Source: Methylococcaceae bacterium
GTDB lineage: Bacteria; Pseudomonadota; Gammaproteobacteria; Methylococcales; Methylococcaceae
NCBI GenBank assembly: GCA_028711365.1
Contig: JAQTSI010000008.1
Coordinates: forward strand, 1 to 34,268
Length of the DNA: 34,268 nt
Direction of reading: 5' to 3'
Every line of letters begins with the position of its first letter. Position 1 is the stretch's first letter. Position numbers and translations under genes: made by a program. This document shows positions 22,077-29,699 of this stretch, in pieces. A model generated the notes under the pieces. It did no database searches, was not told the DNA's origin, and worked only from the letters and a program-made list of their open reading frames with translations.

Positions 22077-22097
22077 GCCATCGCCGTTGGCGATGGC
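22077..22097. repeat. Perfect hairpin at the GST breakpoint
   Basis: GCCATCGCC (22077-22085), loop gtt, GGCGATGGC (22089-22097): a 9-bp perfect stem. No T-run follows on either strand, so it is not a standard terminator. It lies just outside the last recognisable GST sequence. Confidence 0.5.
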
Positions 22098-22180
22098 GGC
22101 GTGATGAAACATCAATATTCAGCCGGTCCGGAAACTGGCATTCTCGCTCCATCGTTTTTTTCAACCCATGGGAGCAGAAA

Positions 22181-22972
22181 ATGAGGTATCAGTGGAATCC
22201 GGAAGACTATACCCGGCATTCGTCCGGGCAGGAGCGCTGGGCGCGCGAGTTGCTGGGAAATCTGGCATTACGGCCGGACGATGCCGTCCTGGACATCGGT
22301 TGCGGCGCTGGGCGCATCACGGCGGCCATCGCCGAGGGTGTGAGCAGGGGCAGGGTCGTCGGGCTCGATCTGTCGCAGGAGATGATTCGTTACGCGCAAA
22401 CTCATTATCCGGCATCGCGTCACCCCAATCTCGCATTCCAGCAAGGCGACGCCAGCCGATTGCCATTCGAAGCGCAATTCTCCCTGATCTTCTCCAATGC
22501 GGCTTTGCATTGGATCCGCGATCACCGACCGGTGCTGGCTGGCATCGCGCGTGCGCTGCAAGCGGGGGGGCGCTGCCTGATGGAGATGGGAGGCCATGGC
22601 AGCGCCGCCGCCTTGATCGAGGTGTTCGAGGCCGTGGCCGAAGAAGAGCCCTGGGCTGACGCCTTTGTCGGGTTCGAGTCGAGCTACGGTTTCCACGATG
22701 CCGAGCATTATGGTCAATGGCTGTGCGAGGCGGGGTTGGAAGCCGAGCGGGTTCAATTGATCGACAAGGATATGGTGCATGCCGATCGCGAAAGTTTCAC
22801 CGGCTGGCTGCGCACCGCTTGGCATCCCTATACCTCGCCGGTGCAGCCGGAAACCCGTCAACGGTTCATCGATGCCGTGGCGGCGCGCTATCTCGCCGAA
22901 TTTCCGCCCGATGCCGGGAACCAAGTCCATGTCGCCATGGTGCGGCTCCAGGTCGAAGCCAGAAAGCCTTAG
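22181..22972 (+). CDS. Class I SAM-dependent methyltransferase (Tam/UbiE-like)
   Basis: The 263-residue cytosolic protein has a full methyltransferase fold: motif I VLDIGCGAGRIT (36-47), acidic residue after beta-2 in VVGLDLSQEMI, then QQGDASRLPF and SLIFSNAALHWI. The phrase FSNAALHWIxDH and the C-terminal region (YRxW-like WLRTAWHPY, RFIDAVAARYL) are typical of trans-aconitate methyltransferase and related small-molecule enzymes. The exact substrate is uncertain. GGGAG seven bases before the ATG supports the start. It is convergent with the cobalamin operon and is not obviously linked to it. Alternative: a BioC-like malonyl-ACP methyltransferase, less likely without biotin genes nearby. Confidence 0.8.
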   Translation: MRYQWNPEDYTRHSSGQERWARELLGNLALRPDDAVLDIGCGAGRITAAIAEGVSRGRVVGLDLSQEMIRYAQTHYPASRHPNLAFQQGDASRLPFEAQFSLIFSNAALHWIRDHRPVLAGIARALQAGGRCLMEMGGHGSAAALIEVFEAVAEEEPWADAFVGFESSYGFHDAEHYGQWLCEAGLEAERVQLIDKDMVHADRESFTGWLRTAWHPYTSPVQPETRQRFIDAVAARYLAEFPPDAGNQVHVAMVRLQVEARKP

Positions 22973-23127
22973 GCGATTTCCGGGAAACGATTGCCCCATT
23001 TAACCCCCAACCCCTCTTGTCAGGGGGGCTTTTCTCCCACCCCAGATATAGGAAGAGCGGATGAGGGGGTTCTGATGCAACGGGAGAAAGGTAAATCCAT
23101 TCCCGGAAACGACCTTAGCAGCGGTCA
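22973..23127. other. Convergent intergenic region with weak terminator-like hairpin
   Basis: CCCCT (23011-23015) pairs with AGGGG (23022-23026) and is followed by CTTTTCTC. This could terminate the methyltransferase transcript, but the stem is short. TTCCGGGAAACGA near 22978 and TTCCCGGAAACGA near 23099 form a near-identical repeated pair around the region. No gene is seen. Confidence 0.4.
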
Positions 23128-23733
23128 TCAAAGCTCTATCCCCTTCTGGGCGCGGATGCCTTGGGCAAAAGCATGTTTGACGTTGACCACTTCGCTGACG
23201 GTGTCGGCTCGCTCGATCAACTCGGGTTTGGCTCCGCGCCCGGTGATGATCACATGCTGGCCGGACGGCCGTCGGTCCAGGTCGGCCAACACCCGCTCCA
23301 GCGGCAGGTAGCCGTATTTCAGCACGATGTTCAACTCGTCCAGCACCACCATCTGCAGTTCGGGGTCGTCCAGCAGGACGCGGGCGATGTCCCAGGCCGC
23401 TTCGGCGGCCTGGATGTCGCGCTGGCGGTCCTGAGTGACCCAGGTGAACCCTTCGCCCATCACATGGTACTGCACTTCTTGCGGGAAGCGGCGGAAGAAG
23501 ATTTCCTCACCCGTGGAAAAAGCGCCCTTGATGAACTGCACCACCCCCACTTTCATGCCATGACCCAAGGCTCGGGCGATCATGCCGAAAGCCGAGGAAC
23601 TCTTGCCCTTGCCGTTGCCGGTGATGACTAGCAACAGGCCTTTGTCGCGTTTCGCTTGGGCGATGCGTTCATCGACCACGGCCTGCTTGCGCGCCATGCG
23701 CTCGCGGTGACGCCGGTCGCGGGGTTCAATCAT
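23128..23733 (-). CDS. cobO: Cob(I)yrinic acid a,c-diamide adenosyltransferase (CobA/CobO/BtuR)
   Basis: The 201-residue protein has the P-loop GNGKGKSSSAFG that defines the CobA-type corrinoid adenosyltransferases. Other family landmarks are GMKVGVVQFIKG, VTQDRQRDIQAAEAAWDIA, VVLDELNIVLKYGYL and HVIITGRGA. It transfers the adenosyl group from ATP to Co(I) of cobyrinic acid diamide or cobinamide in the cytosol. The start ATG at 23733 overlaps the stop of the upstream cobB gene (ATGATTGA, 8 bases), and the N-terminal MIEPRDRRHRERMARKQ is the usual basic arm of the family. An in-frame extension to 23937 exists but overlaps cobB without family character. It is the last gene of the four-gene operon. 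Confidence 0.92.
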   Translation of the reverse strand: MIEPRDRRHRERMARKQAVVDERIAQAKRDKGLLLVITGNGKGKSSSAFGMIARALGHGMKVGVVQFIKGAFSTGEEIFFRRFPQEVQYHVMGEGFTWVTQDRQRDIQAAEAAWDIARVLLDDPELQMVVLDELNIVLKYGYLPLERVLADLDRRPSGQHVIITGRGAKPELIERADTVSEVVNVKHAFAQGIRAQKGIEL

Positions 23734-25057
23734 GAGCCGATCCTGCGGACGAGAGCCAGTCCGCCGCGAGGGGCGGATTGGAGGGGAAATACCAATGCAC
23801 ATAGGAAGCCAGCACCGAGCCTGATCGATAGACCGCCTCGCCTGTGCTTCCCTCCTGTGTCTGGGCTTGGTAACTGGCCGGCAGCGGGGTTTGCAGGCTG
23901 GAATAATGGAAAGTATGGCCGCGGATGATGGCGTCATCGAGGATGAGTTGTTGCGAGCCGATGGCGGCCAGTTTCTTCCCCATGCGAGCCACGGCGGGCA
24001 GCACGCCGAGCATGGGGTGATAAACGCCTTCCGTATCCTCCAGCGCCTCGCTCAGATACAGCAAGCCGCCGCATTCGGCCAACAGCGGCTTGCCATCCCT
24101 GACATGGGCGCGTATTTCCCCGCGCAGCGAGTCATTGCAGCTCAATTGCCCGGCATGCAATTCCGGGTAGCCGCCCGGCAGGTAAACGGCATCGGCCAGG
24201 GGTAGTTTCCCATCGGCTAGGGGCGAGAAAAACTCGATCCGCGCTCCCAGTTGCCGCAGACAGTCGATATTGGCTTCGTATAAGAAACAAAAAGCGCGGT
24301 CTTTGGCCACAGCGATGGTCTGGTTCCGCAGCAAGGGTTCGAGAGGGGAGGGGGCATCGAAGCCGGAAAATTCCACCGCGGTCGGTCTGTCGGCCAGGAA
24401 GGTATCGCCAATCGCATCGGCCAGAAGGTCCAGGCGTTGATCGAGATCATCGATCTCCTGCGCCAGTTGCAGTCCCAGGTGACGACCGGGCAGGGAGGCT
24501 TGCGGGCAACGCGGCAGGGTAGCGAGTGGAATCTGTTCCGGCAGGGCGGCGCGCAACAGTTCCCGGTGGCGCGAAGAACCCACCCGGTTGGCCACCGCTC
24601 CGGCCAAGGTCAGGCCGTCGCGGAAGGTGGCGAGCCCATGCAGCAAGGCGGCGAAAGTCTGCGCCATGGCCTGGGCGTCGATCACCGGCAGGATGGGTAA
24701 ACCGAACAATTCGGCCAGATCGGCGCTGGAGGGAGTGCCATCGAACAGCCCCATCACGCCTTCGACCAGGATCAGATCGCTTTCCCCTGCCGCCTCGAAC
24801 AACAACTGCCGGCAATGTTCGGCACCCATGATCCAGCTATCCAGGTTATACACCGGATGGCCGGAAGCTTTTGCCAGGATGCCGGGGTCGATGAAGTCCG
24901 GGCCGGTCTTGAAGCAACGCACGCGCAAACCCTTGCGGCTGTGGTAACGGGCAATGGCCGCAGTGACTGAGGTCTTGCCGTGACCCGAAGCCGGCGCCGC
25001 GATCAATACCGCCGGACACCGCAGCGGCGGGCCTTCAGCCGGCACAACCCGGCCCAC
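23726..25057 (-). CDS. cobB: Cobyrinic acid a,c-diamide synthase (CobB/CbiA)
   Basis: The 443-residue protein has the N-terminal ATP-grasp-like P-loop domain (VLIAAPASGHGKTSVTAAIA, FKTGPDFIDP, NLDSWIMG, VEGVMGLFDG) and the C-terminal class I glutamine amidotransferase domain. The latter shows the nucleophile in LLAECGGLLYLSE and the catalytic His region GHTFHYSSL. It amidates the a and c side chains of (hydrogeno)cobyrinic acid with glutamine and ATP. The length is normal for the family. The GTG at 25057 starts inside the upstream ferredoxin gene (23-base overlap); a second GTG at 25045 is possible. No cobaltochelatase genes are in the window, so aerobic versus anaerobic route cannot be settled from this gene. 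Confidence 0.92.
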   Translation of the reverse strand: MGRVVPAEGPPLRCPAVLIAAPASGHGKTSVTAAIARYHSRKGLRVRCFKTGPDFIDPGILAKASGHPVYNLDSWIMGAEHCRQLLFEAAGESDLILVEGVMGLFDGTPSSADLAELFGLPILPVIDAQAMAQTFAALLHGLATFRDGLTLAGAVANRVGSSRHRELLRAALPEQIPLATLPRCPQASLPGRHLGLQLAQEIDDLDQRLDLLADAIGDTFLADRPTAVEFSGFDAPSPLEPLLRNQTIAVAKDRAFCFLYEANIDCLRQLGARIEFFSPLADGKLPLADAVYLPGGYPELHAGQLSCNDSLRGEIRAHVRDGKPLLAECGGLLYLSEALEDTEGVYHPMLGVLPAVARMGKKLAAIGSQQLILDDAIIRGHTFHYSSLQTPLPASYQAQTQEGSTGEAVYRSGSVLASYVHWYFPSNPPLAADWLSSAGSAHD

Positions 25058-25388
25058 GGTGGTAGATCAGATCCTCGACCGGCTCGCCGCCCACCAGGTG
25101 TTGTTGGATGATGCGCTCGAGGTTGGCTTCGTTGACGTTGTAATACCAGATGCCATCCGGTTGCACGCAAACGAGGGGGCCGGATTTGCAGGTGGCGAAA
25201 CAGGATATGCGGGTGCGCTTCACCCGCAGATCGCCCTGGTCGATCCCGGCGGATTTGAATTTCGCTCCCAGGCCATCGAACAGGGTCTGCGATTCGCCAT
25301 CGAGGGTGCAGCGGGGGCCGGTACAGACCAGCAGATGGCGTTTGTAATCGCCCATCTTGGGCTTTTCGGGGGTAGGCGTATCACTCAT
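25035..25388 (-). CDS. Thioredoxin-like [2Fe-2S] ferredoxin of the cobalamin operon
   Basis: The 117-residue product has four Cys in the thioredoxin-like ferredoxin pattern: LVCTGPRCTLDGES and, further on, ISCFATCKSGPLVCVQPDG. YNVNEANLERIIQQHLVGGEPV closes the domain as usual for this family. Such ferredoxins often sit in cobalamin operons and are thought to supply electrons for cobalt reduction before adenosylation (family knowledge plus inference). The ATG at 25388 overlaps the cobJ stop (ATGAGTGA). An in-frame start further up at 25430 would run deep into cobJ and is less likely. Confidence 0.8.
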   Translation of the reverse strand: MSDTPTPEKPKMGDYKRHLLVCTGPRCTLDGESQTLFDGLGAKFKSAGIDQGDLRVKRTRISCFATCKSGPLVCVQPDGIWYYNVNEANLERIIQQHLVGGEPVEDLIYHRGPGCAG

Positions 25389-26754
25389 CGGTTTCGGTCT
25401 CGGCTTGCAGGATTTCCTCGGCGGCGACATGAGGCTGTCCGAATCGCTCGCGGGCCTGGTGGAAAGAGGTCAGGGCGGCAGGCTCGAAAACCCCGTCGCG
25501 TTTGATCTGTAACAGGGAGAACAGGGCGTCGCCCTGCGGGTCCAGGAAATAAAGGCCCTGCTGGCGATTTTCCTGGCTGAAGAACCAGGCGCTGGCAATC
25601 CGGCTCAAGTCGACATGCAAATGGAAGTGCGGGGTGATCAGGTTGAGCCAATCTCCGCGTCGGCTGAAGTCGCCGGCATCGAGCAGCAGTTCGGCGGTGG
25701 CTCCGCTGTCGGTGCGCACTACCGCCCGCAATCTTCCCCAATCGATGGCGGCTTCCAGCACTCCGGCTAAATCTTCCATGGCGAATGCCATGGCTCGATG
25801 ATCGCCGGCCTCGTCTTGCGCCGCGCCGATGGCGGCCAGAATCTCGCCCAACGGCGCAGCGAAATAATCGGCGGCTTGGCGCAGTGAGCGCTCCGGCTGA
25901 TCGCGTAACTGTTTACGCACGCAGGCATGCCAGCCGTTCAAGCCCATGCTCAGCGAGCGGCCGGCTTCCTCTCCCGATTTGGCCTCACCGGTGAGCCGAT
26001 CGTATTTGTTGGCGTAGCCGCGCGGGGTGATCATCAAGCCTTCTTGCACGAAAGTGGCGCTGTTGCCGATCAACACCGTGCACAGCATGCCGATCTCGCA
26101 GTCGGCCATGTGCGCCAGGCTGGTCATCTGGATCGCCTGGCGTCGGCGGTAGCCGGATTTGACGATGGCCACCGGAGTATCCGGGCTGCGATGGCGCAGC
26201 AGGATGGTTTGCGCCTCGACGATCTGGCGGGTGCGCCGCCCGCTTTTGGGATTGTACAAAGCCACCACGAAATCTCCTCTGGCCGCCGATTCCAGCCGCT
26301 TGGCGATGGTCGGCCAGGGGGTGAGCAGATCCGAAAGCGAGATGGAACAGAAATCATGGGTGAGCGGGGCGCCGACCAGGGCCGCGCAGGCATTCAGCGC
26401 GGTGGCGCCCGGTATCACCTCCACTTCGATGCCGCTGTCCGGTTTCCAGCCGGCTTGCAGCAGTACTTCGAACGTGGGCCCGGCCATGCCGTAGACGCCG
26501 ATGTCGCCCGAGGAGATCAGCGCCACTTTCTTGCCCAGCAGGGCCTGCTCATAGGCCTCGACGCAACGGTCGATCTCCTCGGTCATGCCCTTGCGGATCA
26601 CCTCCTTGCCTGCGAGCAGTTCCTGCACCAATTTGATATAGGTGGAGTAGCCGATCACCACGTCGGCCTCGGCGATGGCCTCGCGGGCGCGGTAGCTCAT
26701 ATGCTCCTTTGCTCCGGGTCCGAAGCCCACCAGCAATATTTTGCCCTTATTCAT
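25381..26754 (-). CDS. cobJ: Precorrin-3B C17-methyltransferase (CobJ/CbiH) fused to a ChuX/HutX-like domain
   Basis: Residues 1-255 are a complete tetrapyrrole methylase: ILLVGFGPGAKEHMSYRARE, VIGYSTYIKLV, ISSGDIGVYGMAGP, VEVIPGATALNACAALVGAP, DFCSISLSDLLTPW, FVVALYNPKSGRR and MLCTVLIGNSATF. It methylates C17 with ring contraction. The extra about 190 residues hold a helical linker (about 270-340) and then a domain at about 340-440. That domain (WGRLRAVVRTDSGATAELLL, GDWLNLITPHFHLHVDLSRI, YFLDPQGDALFSLL) closely resembles the ChuX/HutX/HemS haem-utilisation fold. This differs from the ferredoxin-like extension of CbiH60-type enzymes. It is the first gene of the operon, with GAGGGCGA before the ATG at 26754. 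A haem- or corrin-binding accessory role for the extension is inference. Confidence 0.85.
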   Translation of the reverse strand: MNKGKILLVGFGPGAKEHMSYRAREAIAEADVVIGYSTYIKLVQELLAGKEVIRKGMTEEIDRCVEAYEQALLGKKVALISSGDIGVYGMAGPTFEVLLQAGWKPDSGIEVEVIPGATALNACAALVGAPLTHDFCSISLSDLLTPWPTIAKRLESAARGDFVVALYNPKSGRRTRQIVEAQTILLRHRSPDTPVAIVKSGYRRRQAIQMTSLAHMADCEIGMLCTVLIGNSATFVQEGLMITPRGYANKYDRLTGEAKSGEEAGRSLSMGLNGWHACVRKQLRDQPERSLRQAADYFAAPLGEILAAIGAAQDEAGDHRAMAFAMEDLAGVLEAAIDWGRLRAVVRTDSGATAELLLDAGDFSRRGDWLNLITPHFHLHVDLSRIASAWFFSQENRQQGLYFLDPQGDALFSLLQIKRDGVFEPAALTSFHQARERFGQPHVAAEEILQAETETDE

Positions 26755-26803
26755 TCATCGCCCTCGGCGCAGGGTCCGTGTGTGTTGCCGCATAAGCCGA
26801 AAA

Positions 26804-27118
26804 TCATTGCTTGATACCCTGGTAGGCGTCTTCGCTTTCTTTCATGATTTTCTTGCCTTCTTCGATCAGGCGCTCGCCTTCCTCTATCTTGATCTGTCCT
26901 TGACGGACCAGTTCCTCACCTTGGTGGACCCTTTGTTGACCCAGTTTCCAGCGTTCGCCGAACTGGGCCAGGTTCTGGCTTTCCATCAGCATTTGATCGC
27001 CCGATTTGATTTTCGGAGACTCGGGAGGTGGAAGCTTTTTCGGCGGGCTGGAAGCGCAGGCCGAAAGGGCGATCAGACCGGCAAGCAGGCTGGATTTCAC
27101 AGCGAAGTTCGGTTTCAT
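26804..27118 (-). CDS. Small coiled-coil lipoprotein
   Basis: The 104-residue product starts MKPNFAVKSSLLAGLIALSA and has lipobox LSAC followed by Ala, so it is probably an outer-membrane-directed lipoprotein. A Pro-rich linker (PPKKLPPPESPKIKSG) leads into a charged helix with repeating (Q/E)G-E-x-L-(I/V)-x-(Q/E)G units (HQGEELVRQGQIKIEEGERL), a probable coiled coil. I do not recognise a named family. The length and layout recall small Lpp- or Pal-linked stress lipoproteins only in general terms. The ATG at 27118 is preferred over one at 27136, since it begins the signal peptide. It lies 49 nt before cobJ on the same strand, so it may share a transcript with the cobalamin genes. Confidence 0.7.
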   Translation of the reverse strand: MKPNFAVKSSLLAGLIALSACASSPPKKLPPPESPKIKSGDQMLMESQNLAQFGERWKLGQQRVHQGEELVRQGQIKIEEGERLIEEGKKIMKESEDAYQGIKQ

Positions 27119-27270
27119 GAGATTTCCCGGTTTCAAACGGTGGATGGATGCGCAGACAGCTCGATGCGGGCAATTATGCCCGAGACGGCATGCCCCGCCA
27201 ACCGTAGGGCGCCGAGGGGAATTCGGTGAGATGCCGGCTTCGGCGGGGCCCAGGGATGAGGCGATGGGTT

Positions 27271-28404
27271 CTAGGGAGGGGAGGACCTCGACCTGCTCTT
27301 GACCGGTTCGACCACATAACGCCCCATCATGCCGGCCTCGATGTGGTCGTTGACATGGCAGTGATACATCCAGGTGCCGGGGTTGTCCGTTTTCATGTCG
27401 GCGGTGATATGGGTGGCAGGTAGCAGGTTGACCACATCGATGCGCTGACCGCCCGAGAGCAGCGTGTTGCCATGCCAGTGCGGGGTGTGCAAATCCGCCT
27501 CCGTGCCCAAGGCCAACTGATACCAGCGCACGTTCTCGCCCACCTTCATCTTCAAGCCCGGGATGTTGTCGTAGATATAGCCATTCATGGCGTGTTTCAG
27601 ATTGCTTTCCTTGAAGTCCGCATCCTGCTTGAGTTCTCTCGCGCCGGGGGCGAATTCGGCGATATTCTTGTCCAGATAGAAGCTCTTGTTTTCGTCGAAG
27701 ATGCTGAACAGCACCACGAATTCGCGGTCGATCTGTTTCAGTTTGCCGTTTTCCTGCAACTGGCCCTTGCGGGAGACGATGATGGGGCCGACCAGGCCGG
27801 TGTTGGTATCCATGGTCTCGTTGCCATGCGAGTGATAAAGCCAGACGATGGAACTGGGGTCTTTAGGTCCCGGCCCCGAGCGTTCCGGCACTTCCCAGGT
27901 ATAGGTATAGGTTCCGCCGGGGCTGACCAGATCATCCTCCTTGTCTTTCCCGCTGGTGCCGTCATGATAATGCGTGCCCTCGCTGTCCTTCTTATAGAAT
28001 ACGCCGTGGGGATGAATCGAGGTTTGCATGTCGGAGGTCTTGTTCTTGAACACGACCTTGATGACATCGCCGACATTGGCGCGGATGACCGGGCCGAGTA
28101 TCCCCAAATGTTCCCATTCCGGCGGACGGGGCTTGAGCCGGCTGAATTGGGCATCGGCATATTCGACGAAATGGGCTTTGCGGTACTGGCGACCGATGCG
28201 GTTCTTGCCATCGCCTTCCACGAAGACTTTCTCCTCGTCGGAAAATTCACCCTGATGCATAGGATTGACGGGGTAAGAAGGCGCGTAGTCCCACAGCACC
28301 TCCTCCGCGGCGATGTAGTAGGTGCGCGTCACACTCTTGGCGTCAGCGGGGGTGATGACGGCCAGGATCAATAGACCCAGCGCCAAGCGAAAGAAAGGAT
28401 GCAT
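27271..28404 (-). CDS. Exported multicopper oxidase, hephaestin/ferroxidase-like
   Basis: The 377-residue protein has a signal peptide (FRLALGLLILAVITPADA) and all four copper motifs: HPH (131-133), HSH (191-193), HTPHWH (306-311) and HCHVNDHIEAGM (348-359). These supply a full set of type 1, 2 and 3 ligands; the axial residue of the type 1 site is Met. The sequence WDYAPSYPVNP, VIRANVGDVIKVVFKNKT and SIVWLYHSHGNE resembles the ceruloplasmin/hephaestin branch more than laccases or CueO. A ferroxidase or copper-oxidase role in the periplasm is likely but not proven. At 377 residues it is shorter than three-domain enzymes, so two cupredoxin domains are expected. The ATG at 28404 is preferred, with one at 28419 also possible. 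A Fur-box-like sequence lies just upstream. Confidence 0.85.
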   Translation of the reverse strand: MHPFFRLALGLLILAVITPADAKSVTRTYYIAAEEVLWDYAPSYPVNPMHQGEFSDEEKVFVEGDGKNRIGRQYRKAHFVEYADAQFSRLKPRPPEWEHLGILGPVIRANVGDVIKVVFKNKTSDMQTSIHPHGVFYKKDSEGTHYHDGTSGKDKEDDLVSPGGTYTYTWEVPERSGPGPKDPSSIVWLYHSHGNETMDTNTGLVGPIIVSRKGQLQENGKLKQIDREFVVLFSIFDENKSFYLDKNIAEFAPGARELKQDADFKESNLKHAMNGYIYDNIPGLKMKVGENVRWYQLALGTEADLHTPHWHGNTLLSGGQRIDVVNLLPATHITADMKTDNPGTWMYHCHVNDHIEAGMMGRYVVEPVKSRSRSSPP

Positions 28405-28430
28405 GTTCGGTTCCGTCATGGGTAGTACGA

Positions 28431-28449
28431 TTTGATGATAATCAATCTC
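28431..28449 (-). promoter_or_regulatory. Fur-box-like operator upstream of the multicopper oxidase
   Basis: The 19 bases contain the nine-base core TGATAATCA exactly and agree with the classical 19-bp Fur consensus at 14 of 19 positions by hand alignment. They lie 27-45 nt before the ATG at 28404, where a repressor would block transcription or initiation. Iron control of a ferroxidase-like gene would make sense, but binding is inferred only. Confidence 0.45.
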
Positions 28450-28713
28450 AACAAATAACGCTACTGTATTTACATGGTTTTTTTATGGGAACTTCAATGC
28501 CAGCCGGAGTTGGGTGCGGCGCTCAGACACCGAATAGAGTGGAGTTGGGCCGTTGCCTTTGAAAAGCTAACGCCAGGACGTGCATGAGCAAAGAGTTGAG
28601 GCGTTTGCCGAAGAACCCCTCGCAGGGGGGCTGCGGTAATGGAGCCGTTCAAGGGGGCATGAAACGGGGGGGGGGCCCGCTGAGAGGAGTCGAAGCCAGC
28701 CGCCCGAAATGAA
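28450..28713. other. Intergenic region between the multicopper oxidase and tadD
   Basis: About 260 bases with an AT-rich stretch next to the oxidase gene (probable promoter) and GC-rich DNA further right. A homopolymeric run of ten G at 28666-28675 and a short CCCCT-cgc-AGGGG hairpin (near 28617-28629) are visible. No gene is seen. Confidence 0.45.
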
Positions 28714-29640
28714 CTACTGCCCCGCCGCGCGTAGCCTTTTCAAGTTTTCGTGTGCCAATTGATGATAGGTCGGCGATAGCGAAATCGCTTTCTGAAAATG
28801 CTCATAAGCGGTGTCCGTCTTGCCATCCATCATGTCGATGTAGCCAAGATTATTGTAAGAATCCGCTTCGTCCAGCACATGCCTGAAAGCTTGCAAGGCA
28901 GCCGCATCGTCGCCGAGACGAGCATGGATCAATCCTTGGTTCAGCCAGGCGGTGTCGTAGTGGGCATCGAGCTTGGATACTGCTTGAAACAACTGCATGG
29001 CTCCCTGCCAATCTCCCGAGAGATACTTCGAGTAGCCAAGATTGTTCATCACCATGGGCATATTGGGCTTGATCTTCAATGCGCTTTCATAATATTGCCC
29101 GGCAAGCCGAAAATCGCCTTCCTTGTCCGCAAGCAATCCCAGCCCGTTACAAGCCCGCCACCGTCCGGGATCGATGGCCAAGGCGGCGGTCAATGATCGT
29201 CTGGCTTCGGCCGGTTTACCGGTATTCAGTTGAATAAGCCCCAGTCCCTCCAGCGCATTGGCGTTCTTGGAATCCTGTTTCAATACCAGTTGATAGGCGA
29301 GTTCCGCCGGTGGGTAATTGCCTTTCTCGGCATGAATGTCAGCAATTTTCTCCAACGCTTTCTTGTTCTTGTCATCAAACTCAAGCGCCCTGACGTAATA
29401 ATAGAGAGCATCGTCCTTATCGCCTTGCTGGAAAAACTGGTCGGCGCGTCCGATCGCCGACGGGGCGTCAGTAGTCACATCCACCGCTTCATGAACGATG
29501 GCCTGTTTCTCGTCGTACAGCCCGGCTGCCCTAGGTTTTATCGATATTGGCGCAGGCCCACAGCCCGCCAATGACGTGCCGATAATCGCAAATGCCAAAC
29601 AGCATAGGGTATGGCGTGCAGAACAGACCCTGTTTACCAA
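28714..29640 (-). CDS. tadD: TadD-like TPR lipoprotein of the Tad pilus locus
   Basis: The 308-residue product begins with a lipoprotein signal ending in LAGC, then at least six tetratricopeptide repeats of 34 residues. Clear examples are DDALYYYVRALEFDDKNKKA, PAELAYQLVLKQDSKNANAL, GLIQLNTGKPAEARRSLTAA, GDFRLAGQYYESALKIKPNM and KTDTAYEHFQKAISLSPTYH. TadD is a lipoprotein needed for Tad/Flp pilus assembly, probably for secretin placement. The TTG at 29640 is chosen because GGGAGG lies a few bases upstream and the signal peptide starts there; the frame stays open back to 29784 without a better start. It is the last of five tad genes, starting 59 nt after tadC ends. Confidence 0.82.
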   Translation of the reverse strand: MVNRVCSARHTLCCLAFAIIGTSLAGCGPAPISIKPRAAGLYDEKQAIVHEAVDVTTDAPSAIGRADQFFQQGDKDDALYYYVRALEFDDKNKKALEKIADIHAEKGNYPPAELAYQLVLKQDSKNANALEGLGLIQLNTGKPAEARRSLTAALAIDPGRWRACNGLGLLADKEGDFRLAGQYYESALKIKPNMPMVMNNLGYSKYLSGDWQGAMQLFQAVSKLDAHYDTAWLNQGLIHARLGDDAAALQAFRHVLDEADSYNNLGYIDMMDGKTDTAYEHFQKAISLSPTYHQLAHENLKRLRAAGQ

Positions 29641-29699
29641 AGTACCTCCCGAAGGGATTGCCTGCTGGCTCTGAAGAAGGATCACAGAAAAACGCTGGC

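Noticed and set aside
21700-22180. Integrase gene or attI at the upstream edge of the cassette array
   Set aside because: Both strands were read: only a GST fragment and hairpin are present, with no tyrosine-recombinase motif.
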